DNA of 11,161 nucleotides from JBBQXY01 sp051004815 (GCA_051004815.1 JBPCJY010000058.1:1-11161), one strand, 5' to 3'. Positions 1 through 6,885 are shown, numbered from the stretch's first letter. Made by a program: numbers and translations. The notes: generated from the letters alone by a model not told the origin.

Positions 1-980
1 CACGATATGCTCATCGGCGCACGAAGAAGCAAGGCTGGCTCCCTCCATCCCTAGAGAGTAGAATCAGCAATGTCATTACCTGGGCGAAGCGTCTGATGCG
101 ACTTTGCCCCATCTCAGCGATAAGTCAGGAGGTCGTCACGTTTGATCTGCAACGGATGGAGAACCCTGAAATTGCAGGCGTCGAGTATCAGCAGGGAACC
201 CTTTTCGGCTATGAAATCCGTGAGTACTTATTGGAGAAGTGGGGGCGCAAATGCACTTACTGTGGTGCGGAACAGGTTCCGTTACAAGTTGACCACGTTG
301 TTCCCCGTGCGGTGCGAGTAGATAACCGGATAAGTAATCTGGTGCTGGCCTGTGATTCCTGTAATAAGAAGAAGGGAAAGCAGGACATTCACGTCTTTCT
401 GGCCGATCAGCCTGATCTCTTGGCACGAATACTGGCACGGGTGAAAGCCCCGCTCAAGGATGCAACTGCTGTCAACGCCACCCGATGGAAGCTCTATGAG
501 CAACTCATGGCATTGGGCTTGCCGGTGGAGTGTGGATCAGGTGGGCTGACCAAGTTCAACCGCACCAGGCGGGTCCTCCCGAAGACACATTGGCTGGACG
601 CGGCGTGTGTCGGTCAAAGTACGCCTGAGCGTCTTCAAGTCAAGGGGATCGTGCCATTGCTTATCAAAGCGAACGGGCATGGCTCTCGTCAGTTGTGTTT
701 GATGGATGCATATGGTTTCCCACGAACGAAGCCGAAACAGAAGAGATTTAAGCATCCTTTTCATACTGGCGATATTGTCCGGGCCAGTGTTCCGGCTTAC
801 CTCAAAAATGTCGGCATCCATGTGGGCAGAATGTCTGCGAAGGCCAACGGAGCGTTCACGATTGCGACCAGAGCAGGGAAAATCACCGATATTGGAAAGA
901 AGTATTGCCGCTGTCTGCAACGAGCAGATGGCTATGGCTATCTACAGAAAGGAGAGGCGGCATTTCCTCCCGCCCCCTAA
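1..980 (+). CDS. iscB: IscB-family RNA-guided HNH/RuvC nuclease (5' end outside window)
   Basis: The reading frame is open from the left border (first whole codon at nt 3) to TAA at 978-980, giving 325 visible residues; the ATG at 96 is internal. Order seen: a basic stretch followed by GWLPPSL (nt 3-60, bridge-helix side); a RuvC-II segment SQEVVTFDLQ with its Glu codon at 129-131; the IscB signature GVEYQQGTLFGYE; an HNH domain with CTYC and CDSC zinc pairs around DHVVPR (DH codons 291-296) and SNLVLAC; then NATRW, TKFNRTR and the RuvC-III motif KTHWLDAACVG (His 588-590, Asp 597-599). The C-terminal part, with YGFPR and a final DGYGY, matches the PLMP-interacting region. The PLMP domain and RuvC-I Asp would lie upstream, off the window. 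Known for the family: IscB uses an omega-RNA encoded beside its gene, usually upstream, to cut DNA and is carried by IS200/IS605-like elements. No stop or frameshift is seen, so the visible part looks functional. Confidence 0.93.
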   Translation, partial: RYAHRRTKKQGWLPPSLESRISNVITWAKRLMRLCPISAISQEVVTFDLQRMENPEIAGVEYQQGTLFGYEIREYLLEKWGRKCTYCGAEQVPLQVDHVVPRAVRVDNRISNLVLACDSCNKKKGKQDIHVFLADQPDLLARILARVKAPLKDATAVNATRWKLYEQLMALGLPVECGSGGLTKFNRTRRVLPKTHWLDAACVGQSTPERLQVKGIVPLLIKANGHGSRQLCLMDAYGFPRTKPKQKRFKHPFHTGDIVRASVPAYLKNVGIHVGRMSAKANGAFTIATRAGKITDIGKKYCRCLQRADGYGYLQKGEAAFPPAP

Positions 981-1001
981 ACGGGGTGGGTTCCCATGCC
1001 G
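958..1001 (+). repeat. Nested hairpin at the right end of the iscB element
   Basis: An outer 6-bp stem CGGCAT (958-963) pairs with ATGCCG (996-1001). An inner stem CCCGCCCC (969-976) pairs with GGGGTGGG (983-990) with one G-T wobble. The two are separated by a 5-nt by 5-nt internal loop, and the apical loop (977-982) contains the iscB TAA stop. Position and shape fit the subterminal hairpin that TnpA recognises at IS200/IS605 right ends. It could also act as a weak terminator, although only TTTT follows. Confidence 0.6.
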
Positions 1002-1008
1002 TTTTATG

Positions 1009-1773
1009 ATGGCACGAACATTATTGGATAAAGAATTGCAAGAACTAGATGCCCAGATCATACGACTTGGCTCTCTGGTAGATGATGCCCTGGCCAAGGC
1101 ACTTGAGGCACTGGCAAGTGGGGACCTTGCCATCTCTGGGCTGGTAATAGAGGCCGATGCTGTGATTGATAGTTTACGGGCGGCAGTCGAAGAGCATACC
1201 ATTCGGCTCTTGACGCTCCAGCAGCCACTTGGTGGGCGTGATTTACGTCTATTAACCTCAGTGTTATCTATCGCAGGCGATCTTGAACGCACTGGTGATG
1301 GAGCCGCTGGTATTGCGCAGATTATCCTGCGCATGACGCCGCTGCGTGGCAATGAAACAACGCCGGTAAAGATAGAGGACCATTCGGTAGATGCGGCGCA
1401 TGATGGCATTGAAATTACCGAGGCTTCCATCTTGCGCGGTATTCTCGACCTGGGCTACGAGGCTCGCAAAGTCTTTCGTGGCACGATGGAGGCTTTTGCC
1501 AATCGCGATGTGAACGCGGCACGCTATATCTGGGAGGAAGACGACGTTGTGGATGTGCGCTATCACCTGGTGCGTCACGATTTGATGACCATGTTGGCGG
1601 GGGCGCGTGCCATTCCGGCCTTGCAAAATGACGCGCTGATCTTGCAACGGGCCACTTACCTGCTTTGGATTGCTCATAAACTCGAACGGGTTGCCGATCA
1701 CAGTGGCAATATCTGCGAACGCATCGTTTTCATCGTGGAGGGTGAGACGAGTATCAAGCGTGCGCAAGAATAG
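1009..1773 (+). CDS. phoU: PhoU phosphate signalling regulator
   Basis: 254 residues, near the usual 215-240 with a longer middle linker. Two three-helix PhoU repeats are visible: residues 1-108 and about 139-245, joined by a polar linker (110-138). Typical features are the opening ARTLLDKELQELD, QQPLGGRDLR (71-80), and the metal-binding ends LERTGDGAAGIA (92-103) and LERVADHSGNICE (225-237). In the first motif Gly replaces the usual His after GD. In the family, PhoU links the PstSCAB phosphate transporter to PhoR and shuts down the Pho response when phosphate is plentiful; it works in the cytoplasm at the membrane. I chose ATG 1009 by homology to MxRTxxDxEL; ATG 1006 directly before it is possible. 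No Shine-Dalgarno site precedes either, since the only G-rich run (983-990) is 18 nt away and inside the IS hairpin. No pst genes are in the window; they may lie beyond the IS. Confidence 0.9.
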   Translation: MARTLLDKELQELDAQIIRLGSLVDDALAKALEALASGDLAISGLVIEADAVIDSLRAAVEEHTIRLLTLQQPLGGRDLRLLTSVLSIAGDLERTGDGAAGIAQIILRMTPLRGNETTPVKIEDHSVDAAHDGIEITEASILRGILDLGYEARKVFRGTMEAFANRDVNAARYIWEEDDVVDVRYHLVRHDLMTMLAGARAIPALQNDALILQRATYLLWIAHKLERVADHSGNICERIVFIVEGETSIKRAQE

Positions 1774-1780
1774 AGAATTT

Positions 1781-1828
1781 AATTGATGGGTTAATGCCGA
1801 CAGTGCTTCCAACATTAACCCACCAATT
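1781..1828. terminator. Long inverted repeat after phoU, possible terminator
   Basis: AATTGATGGGTTAATG (1781-1796) pairs with CATTAACCCACCAATT (1813-1828) over 16 positions with one mismatch, enclosing a 16-nt loop. It starts 7 bases after the phoU stop. No clean T-run follows, so it may protect or end the transcript rather than act as a classic intrinsic terminator. Confidence 0.45.
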
Positions 1829-1899
1829 GTGTCATTTCTTCTCCTGTAACTTCTTCACGTATCTCCTTACGGGGACAATCTCTCTATTATTTTTTTGAC

Positions 1900-1906
1900 A
1901 GGAGAA
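1900..1906 (+). promoter_or_regulatory. Ribosome binding site of the propeller gene
   Basis: AGGAGAA lies 5 nt before the ATG at 1912 and fixes that start. The 138-bp gap after phoU suggests the gene may have its own promoter, but I found no convincing -35/-10 pair. Confidence 0.7.
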
Positions 1907-1911
1907 CGAAA

Positions 1912-3033
1912 ATGACACGACAGCGGGTGTTATTACTGGCCTCCATGCTATTGATGACTGTACTTGTGATGGCTATACCGGCGGTAGCAATGGCATCGAG
2001 CAGTTCTTACATCGGACAATTCAGCCACATTCGCACTATCTCTTCTACTGTGCCTGCTAACGGGGATGTCAATCCCTATGGGATGGCCGTGGTGCAGCGC
2101 ACTGTAGGCCACCTGACGCGGGGCAACGTCCTGATCAGCAATTTCAACGCTAGCTCTAATCTTCAAGGCACGGGTACAACCATTGTCCAGGTTGCGCCCA
2201 ATGGAACTATGTCGCTTTTTGCCCGCATCAATGCCTCTACGTTATCAGGTTCTTGCCCCGGTGGTGTTGGCCTCACAACGGCACTGGTGGTGCTGCAACG
2301 GGGTTGGGTCATTGTCGGTAGTTTACCGACCAGCGATGGGACGTCAGCTACCGCGAAAGCGGGTTGCCTGATTGTGCTGAATAGTATGGGGAAGGCCGTG
2401 GAGACATTCTCAGGTGGAGCTATTAATGGGCCATGGGATATGACGGCATTCGATCAAAATGCGGTCGCGTCCCTCTTTGTCACCAATGTCCTGAATGGCA
2501 CCGTCGCGGGTAATGGTAACGTGGTCCACCAAGGCACGGTGGTACGCATTATGTTGAATGTTCCTGAGCAGGGTAATGGACTGCCCAGCCGGGTAGCGAC
2601 AACGGTGATTGGTTCTGGCTTCTCCGAGCGCACGGACCCGGCAGCCCTGGTTATTGGCCCGACAGGTGTAGGGTTGAGCAGCAATGCAACGCTCTATGTG
2701 GCAGATAGCGTGAACAACCGTATTGCCGCTATTTCCAACGCGCTCAACCGCACTACTACCGACCACACGGGCAACAATGTCACTGCCAATGGTTCACTCA
2801 ATGATCCGCTTGGCTTGACCATTGCTCCTAACGGCGATATTCTGACGGTCAACGGGAATGATGGCAGAATTGTGGAGACGACGCCAGGCGGTATGCAAAT
2901 CGCCCATAAGTTCCTTGATACATCCGGCAGCCCTCCTGGTTCTGGTACCCTGTTTGGCTTAGTGATTGTACCGGGTGGCAAAGGAGTCTACTTCGTGGAT
3001 GATGGAACCAACACGCTGAATATCCTCAAATAA
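1912..3033 (+). CDS. Secreted NHL-like beta-propeller protein
   Basis: 373 residues. A Sec signal peptide is clear: MTRQR, a hydrophobic core (about 6-22) and a probable cut after AMA (28). There is no lipobox Cys, no C-terminal anchor and no LPXTG, so the mature protein is probably released or loosely wall-bound. The rest has the rhythm of a propeller: repeated blades with NPYGMAVV, GPWDMTAFD, LYVADSVNNRIAAI, DPLGLTIAPNGDILTVN and LFGLVIVPGGKGVYFVDDGTNTLNIL, the blade pattern of NHL/SMP-30-type proteins. It is rich in Gly, Asn, Thr and Val and nearly lacks Cys (one pair, SCPGG and KAGC, which might form a disulfide). I recognise similar uncharacterised secreted proteins but no established function; substrate or partner cannot be read from the sequence. 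Its neighbours are phoU upstream and a convergent epimerase gene, neither of which indicates a role. Confidence 0.75.
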   Translation: MTRQRVLLLASMLLMTVLVMAIPAVAMASSSSYIGQFSHIRTISSTVPANGDVNPYGMAVVQRTVGHLTRGNVLISNFNASSNLQGTGTTIVQVAPNGTMSLFARINASTLSGSCPGGVGLTTALVVLQRGWVIVGSLPTSDGTSATAKAGCLIVLNSMGKAVETFSGGAINGPWDMTAFDQNAVASLFVTNVLNGTVAGNGNVVHQGTVVRIMLNVPEQGNGLPSRVATTVIGSGFSERTDPAALVIGPTGVGLSSNATLYVADSVNNRIAAISNALNRTTTDHTGNNVTANGSLNDPLGLTIAPNGDILTVNGNDGRIVETTPGGMQIAHKFLDTSGSPPGSGTLFGLVIVPGGKGVYFVDDGTNTLNILK

Positions 3034-3058
3034 GGATAGCAACCAGACAATCGTGTCC

Positions 3059-3091
3059 GAGGAAATAAGTCATACTATGGCTTATTTCCTC
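3059..3091. terminator. Shared hairpin between convergent genes
   Basis: GAGGAAATAAG (3059-3069) pairs perfectly with CTTATTTCCTC (3081-3091) across an 11-nt loop. It lies between the propeller gene (stop at 3033) and the minus-strand epimerase gene, whose TAA stop (3082-3084) is inside the right arm. A symmetric hairpin here fits bidirectional transcript ending, but neither side has a strong T-run. Confidence 0.55.
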
Positions 3092-4155
3092 TCCACTCCC
3101 AGTCCTCGTTCCACGCCTGACAAATCATACACTCCCCCTGTTTGCACGTAACCACCAGTGAACGGGTCGTCGGCCAGTAGCATGGGGGTATCCAGGTCTA
3201 CAAAGCGAAAACCGCCGAGGCCAGCCACAAAATGGGCGGCAGCACTGATCGCCAGCCGGGACTCCATCATCGCGCCCACCATGAGTTGAATATGGTTTGC
3301 GCGACAGACTGCCGCGATATCTAATGCCTCAACAAAGCCGCTTTTCATCAGCTTGATGTTCACGCAATTGACGGCTCCCATGGCGATTAAATGGGCGACG
3401 TTGGCGGCACTGTAGGCACTTTCGTCGGCGGCAATGGTGACACTGGTGTGCTGGGTGACGTAGCGCAATCCCTCGTAGTCCTCTTTATGAACAGGTTGCT
3501 CCATCATCAAGGGGCGAATATCGCGATCATCCAGGGCTTCCAGGCAGAGCAAAGCTTCGTTGGTGGTATATCCCTGGTTGGCATCGAGGAACAGAGCTAG
3601 CCCCGGTGCGCCTTCGCGAATGGCCTCCACACGGGCCACATCTTCGCGAATGTCGCCGCCAACCTTAATTTTGATAGTGCGAATGCCACGCGCCACCGTC
3701 TCTTTTGCCAACTCGTAACCACGCTCAGGTGTAACCATAGGGATGCTCATATCCGTCTCGACCGCCGCACTGGCACCGCCAAAGAAGACATACATGGGGA
3801 TACCATAGGAGCGTGTGAGGGCATCCAATAGGGCCATCTCAATTCCTGCAATGGCGGTACCCTGGCTGAAATAGACACTGCGTATCAGCTTTGAGAGAAC
3901 ACGCCACTGGGCGGCATCTTTGCCTTGAATGAGGGCGGCGCAACCTTGAGTAGCTGCGAGAGCCGTTTCCTGCGTCTCGCCTGTGCTGGGTGAAAACGGT
4001 GCGCTTTCGCCATAGCCCACACTGCCATCGACGAGCGTGACGGTGATAAGGACATTGCGGGCTTCGTCAGTGGTGCCAGTAGAGATAGTAAATGGTTCCA
4101 ACATACGGATATTCAATGGTTCGACAGTAACGGAACGAATGGTGGTGCGTGACAT
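3082..4155 (-). CDS. Dipeptide epimerase (L-Ala-D/L-Glu epimerase type), enolase superfamily
   Basis: 357 residues, full length for the family. The N-terminal capping domain (about 1-125) is followed by a TIM barrel with the muconate-lactonizing subgroup residues: KIK (Lys162, Lys164), LDAN (Asp191), MEQP (Glu219), ADES (Asp244, Glu245) and NIKLMKSG (Lys268). These supply the three Mg ligands and the two opposed lysines that remove and return the alpha proton. A DxD pair at 320 and 322 (VDLDTP) resembles the motif that binds the free amino group of dipeptide substrates in the B. subtilis enzyme YkfB, which makes dipeptide epimerase more likely than other MLE-type activities. It follows murF and ddl on the same strand, which fits L-Ala-D-Glu from recycled murein peptides as substrate. 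The ATG is at 4155 with only a weak AAAGAGAA upstream. Exact dipeptide specificity is uncertain, and o-succinylbenzoate synthase is less likely. Confidence 0.85.
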   Translation of the reverse strand: MSRTTIRSVTVEPLNIRMLEPFTISTGTTDEARNVLITVTLVDGSVGYGESAPFSPSTGETQETALAATQGCAALIQGKDAAQWRVLSKLIRSVYFSQGTAIAGIEMALLDALTRSYGIPMYVFFGGASAAVETDMSIPMVTPERGYELAKETVARGIRTIKIKVGGDIREDVARVEAIREGAPGLALFLDANQGYTTNEALLCLEALDDRDIRPLMMEQPVHKEDYEGLRYVTQHTSVTIAADESAYSAANVAHLIAMGAVNCVNIKLMKSGFVEALDIAAVCRANHIQLMVGAMMESRLAISAAAHFVAGLGGFRFVDLDTPMLLADDPFTGGYVQTGGVYDLSGVERGLGVERK

Positions 4156-4170
4156 AAATTTTCTCTTTCA

Positions 4171-4231
4171 GGCCGATATTACCTGTCCCCCGGACAGGGT
4201 GCGGCGATGGGCGCGATAAAATCGGCCCCTA
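4171..4231. repeat. Compound palindromic element supplying the ddl stop codon
   Basis: Outer arms GGCCGATATT (4171-4180) and AAAATCGGCC (4218-4227) pair over 10 positions with one mismatch. Inside is a tight hairpin, CCTGTCC (4182-4188) with GGACAGG (4192-4198), loop CCC. On the minus strand the element begins TGTAGGGGCC, and its TAG (4229-4231) is the ddl stop. The shape, and the GTAGGGGC edge often seen in dispersed intergenic palindromes, suggest an interspersed repeat. Only one copy is in this window, so repetition is not shown. It could attenuate transcription between ddl and the epimerase gene. Confidence 0.5.
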
Positions 4232-5353
4232 CAAGTTGGTACGGTTGCGTTGTTTATCCTCGTGTCGCTCTATCGCCAATTCGATGAGTCGGTCAAGCAA
4301 TTGCGGGTAGGGTAGGCCGCTGGCTTCCCACAATTTGGGATACATGCTGATCTCGGTAAAGCCGGGCAGCGTATTGACTTCGTTGATGTAAACTTGCCCG
4401 CTCTCTTTCTCCAGGAAGAAATCAACGCGGGCGAGACCACTGAGGTCAAGTGCAAGAAAAGCTTTGCTAGCCTGGCGACGTATCTCTTCCGCCGCCGCCT
4501 GTGGGATATTGGCGGGAATAATCACCTGCGATTGGTTATCCAGGTACTTGGCGCTGTAATCGTAGAATTCGTTGCTGGCGACGACCTCACCGACGACCGA
4601 GACGATTGGCTCGTCATTGCCCAACACAGCGCATTCACACTCGCGACAATTGATACCATGTTCGATGATGATCTTGCGGTCATACTCGGCTGCGACCTGC
4701 ATGGCATGTGCCAATTCGACGCGGTCATGGGCCTTATTGATGCCGACACTCGATCCCAAGTTCACAGGCTTGACGAAGCAGGGATAGCCGAGGCTCTGTT
4801 CAATGGCGTCCATGATGGTTTCTGGTGAGCGTTCCCACTCGTTGCGACGGTAGACCAGGTAGTCCACGTTGGGGAGACCGATAGCCTGGAAGACGATCTT
4901 CATCTTCTCTTTGTCCATGCCAAGGGCCGCACCCAGCACACCACAGCCAACATACGGCACGTTCGCCATCTCCAAAAGACCTTGCAGCGTGCCATCCTCT
5001 CCATAGGTGCCATGCAGGACGGGAAAAATGACATCCAAGGCACCATTGTCGCGCAGCTTTTCTCCACCTTGCACGGGAATGAGGCGGCGCAAACGGGGAT
5101 CGCCGGTGAGGGTAACGGCAGTTGTATGCGTGCCGTCGTCGGATTCCTCGCCAACGCTCTGTTCCGCCGCCATTAAGTGGGCGGGTTCAGTGCCAAGCAG
5201 CCAGGAGCCTTCCTTCGTGATACCGATGGGTACAACATCGTACTTTTCCCGGTCCAGGTTCGCCATCACGGACGTGGCCGAGGCTAACGATACTTCGTGT
5301 TCACCGGAACGGCCACCAAAGACGAGGCCAATACGCAGCTTTTTATCTGTCAT
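4229..5353 (-). CDS. ddl: D-alanine--D-alanine ligase
   Basis: 374 residues from ATG 5353; a GTG directly before it (5356) is an alternative. The site AAGAAGGA sits 7 nt before the ATG and 4 before the GTG, so I favour ATG. An ATP-grasp enzyme that joins two D-Ala with ATP in the cytoplasm. Motifs in order: FGGRSGEHEVS (12-22), HGTYGEDGT (114-122), FVKP with GSSVG (Lys195, 200-204), omega-loop YDYSAKY (264-270), LARVDFF (Arg309, Asp311 metal ligand) and NEVNTLPGFT (Glu325, Asn327 metal ligands). The YDY omega loop is that of ordinary D-Ala-D-Ala ligases, with no sign of a vancomycin-resistance D-lactate or D-Ser type. A segment around 60-100 is longer than in the short DdlB form and matches the longer DdlA-like form. 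It starts 13 bases after the murF stop, so the two are co-transcribed. The last bases of the gene run into a palindromic element that provides the stop. Confidence 0.96.
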   Translation of the reverse strand: MTDKKLRIGLVFGGRSGEHEVSLASATSVMANLDREKYDVVPIGITKEGSWLLGTEPAHLMAAEQSVGEESDDGTHTTAVTLTGDPRLRRLIPVQGGEKLRDNGALDVIFPVLHGTYGEDGTLQGLLEMANVPYVGCGVLGAALGMDKEKMKIVFQAIGLPNVDYLVYRRNEWERSPETIMDAIEQSLGYPCFVKPVNLGSSVGINKAHDRVELAHAMQVAAEYDRKIIIEHGINCRECECAVLGNDEPIVSVVGEVVASNEFYDYSAKYLDNQSQVIIPANIPQAAAEEIRRQASKAFLALDLSGLARVDFFLEKESGQVYINEVNTLPGFTEISMYPKLWEASGLPYPQLLDRLIELAIERHEDKQRNRTNL

Positions 5354-5366
5354 CACTCTATCCTTC

Positions 5367-6791
5367 TTATAGCAAATCTAGCATTGTCTCCATACGCATG
5401 CCACGCGATCCCTTAATCAACACCATATCGTTCTGTTGCACTTCGCGTTTGAGTACATCCGCGGCGGCTTGTTTCGCCGCTTCTAACTCTGAGCCGTTTT
5501 CTACGTCCGCATCGGAGTAATAGACGTTGTCGGCAGGCATGCCTGCACGGATAGCCCCCTCGACAAAGTAGCGTGCCTCATCGCCGACGGCGATGAGGTA
5601 GTCGATGGTGCCGACGAGAGCTTCACCAGTGGCACGATGTTCTGCTCGCGCATAGTGCCCTAGCTCGAAAATGTCGCCCAGCACGGCCCAACGTTTTCCG
5701 CCGGGAGCAATTTTGGCTGATTTCATAGCTTGCGTAATGGCGATAATAGACTGACGGTTAGCGTTGTAGGTATCATCTATCAGGGTACTGCCGTTTGGCC
5801 CTGGCTTTATCTCACCACGCCCTTTGGCGGGGGCCAGAGCTTCCAGGGCGATACAGATGTCGTCAAGTGAGATGCCAGCCGCGCATCCCGCCGCCGCCGC
5901 CGCCAGGGCGATAGTGATGCCATGCTCTCCTGGCAGTTTCAATTGGACGGGAACATGCTGTTCCTGGTAGCTCAGGGTAAAGTTAAGCCCACGGAGCGTA
6001 TCGCCGCTCGGATTGCTCCCACGTACATCGGCTCCCTCGTCCATACCAAAGTAAAGCACCCTGGCCTGTGTTTTCTTATGCATAGCGCGTACATTGACAT
6101 CATCGTAGTTCAGGATGGCGATACCATCGTGAGATAGCACCTGCACCAGTTCACTTTTGGCGGCGATGACGTGCTCCTGCGATCCGAAGTAGCCCAGGTG
6201 TGCCGCGCCAACATTGGTAATCATGGACCAGTGCGGGCGAGCAACGCTATTGGCGAGCCATGTCAATTCACCGACCCACTGTGCTCCCATTTCTAAGACC
6301 GCGTAGCGATGTTGGGGTTCCAGGCTTAGCAAGGTGAGTGGATAGCCTAATTCGTTGTTATACGATGCGTAGGTTTTGAGCGTTGGAGCCTGGCGGCTGA
6401 GCACAGAGGCCACGGCCTCTTTTGTACTGGTCTTGCCATTGCTGCCAGTGATGCCAATCAAGGTCGTATTCTGCTGGCGTTGCGCACGAGCGTGGGCGGT
6501 GGCATGCAGAGCTTGCACAACATCGGGGACTACGATTTGGAGAAATTCGGGTGCAATAGCTGTCGATGGTGCTGTGCAGAGTACCGCACCAGCACCAGCC
6601 TGTACGACCTGGGGAATAAAACTGTGCCCATCGACTTGTTCTCCCTTGATCGCAATGAAGAGGTCGCTTGCTCGTATCAAGCGGCTATCGTGCTGTGCCG
6701 CGGGAAACTCTTGTGCGGGGTCAGGGGTCGTGGTACTGTGTACTTGAAATGTGCCTTCATTGCTTTGCAATAAATCATTAAGGGTGAACAT
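5367..6791 (-). CDS. murF: UDP-N-acetylmuramoyl-tripeptide--D-alanyl-D-alanine ligase
   Basis: 474 residues, usual for MurF. It uses ATP to attach D-Ala-D-Ala, the product of the next gene, to the UDP-MurNAc-tripeptide, completing the cytoplasmic peptidoglycan precursor. Mur ligase features: N-terminal substrate domain with DSRLIRASDLFIAIKGEQVDGH (35-56), P-loop GITGSNGKTSTK (113-124), YNNELGYPLT (144-153), VLEMG (165-169), NVGAAHL (193-199), DDTYNANRQS (339-348), LGDIFELG (371-378) and KGSRGMRME (460-468) in the C-terminal domain. In DDTYNAN the following residue is Arg where Pro is usual, a mild deviation. A run of GGC codons gives a short Ala stretch near 297-301. The ATG at 6791 is the first start after the promoter; the best ribosome site, AAAGGA, is rather far (about 13 nt). 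First gene of the murF-ddl-epimerase operon. Confidence 0.96.
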   Translation of the reverse strand: MFTLNDLLQSNEGTFQVHSTTTPDPAQEFPAAQHDSRLIRASDLFIAIKGEQVDGHSFIPQVVQAGAGAVLCTAPSTAIAPEFLQIVVPDVVQALHATAHARAQRQQNTTLIGITGSNGKTSTKEAVASVLSRQAPTLKTYASYNNELGYPLTLLSLEPQHRYAVLEMGAQWVGELTWLANSVARPHWSMITNVGAAHLGYFGSQEHVIAAKSELVQVLSHDGIAILNYDDVNVRAMHKKTQARVLYFGMDEGADVRGSNPSGDTLRGLNFTLSYQEQHVPVQLKLPGEHGITIALAAAAAGCAAGISLDDICIALEALAPAKGRGEIKPGPNGSTLIDDTYNANRQSIIAITQAMKSAKIAPGGKRWAVLGDIFELGHYARAEHRATGEALVGTIDYLIAVGDEARYFVEGAIRAGMPADNVYYSDADVENGSELEAAKQAAADVLKREVQQNDMVLIKGSRGMRMETMLDLL

Positions 6792-6835
6792 AGTGCTATC
6801 TCTGTCCTTTACTGCCTGCTAATGGTGTTGAACAG

Positions 6836-6844
6836 ATTATATCA
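6836..6844 (-). promoter_or_regulatory. Extended -10 promoter of the murF operon
   Basis: Read on the minus strand this is TGATATAAT, a perfect TATAAT with the TG of an extended -10 element, which can work without a good -35; none is present at 16-18 bp. Predicted transcription start is near 6829, giving a leader of about 38 nt before the murF ATG. Confidence 0.5.
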
Positions 6845-6857
6845 TAGCGTTGGCGCG

Positions 6858-6866
6858 TGATATACT
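6858..6866 (+). promoter_or_regulatory. Extended -10 promoter of the quinone oxidoreductase gene
   Basis: TGATATACT is an extended -10 element (TATACT preceded by TG). The predicted start near 6873 gives a leader of about 29 nt that includes the ribosome site. No good -35 is seen. It mirrors the murF promoter on the other strand: TATATCA (6838-6844) and TGATATA (6858-6864) form a 7-13-7 inverted repeat covering both -10 boxes. Confidence 0.5.
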
Positions 6867-6885
6867 GCTTGCAAAAAGTCAAACG

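Larger units (their letters stand above)
1..1001 (+). mobile_element. Right part of an IS200/IS605-type element carrying iscB
   Basis: Inferred from the iscB gene and the subterminal hairpin at its 3' end. No tnpA transposase is visible, so the element may be non-autonomous or carry tnpA to the left. The left end and the omega-RNA are expected outside the window. The exact right boundary cannot be set from one copy; it should lie at or within a few bases after 1001, because phoU coding sequence begins at 1009. Such elements insert without target duplications, so none was expected or seen. Confidence 0.6.

Noticed and set aside
96..980. A stand-alone HNH endonuclease starting at 96
   Set aside because: The frame is open to the window edge and the upstream residues match IscB, so the ATG is internal.
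706..1008. A longer phoU starting at 706
   Set aside because: The extension overlaps iscB in another frame and crosses the IS right-end hairpin; PhoU homology begins only at 1009.
1264..1815. A 183-codon open frame antisense to phoU
   Set aside because: No family features, and it runs through the inverted repeat after phoU; phoU on the other strand is certain.
1895..1900. TTGACA, identical to a -35 box
   Set aside because: It is only 11 bases before the start codon at 1912, overlaps the ribosome site and has no room for a -10.
4394..4828. A 144-codon plus-strand open frame
   Set aside because: It is antisense to ddl and has no independent support.
5888..5902. Run of five CCG triplets, possible microsatellite
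   Set aside because: It encodes a short Ala stretch inside a normal MurF helix and keeps the reading frame; no evidence of variability.
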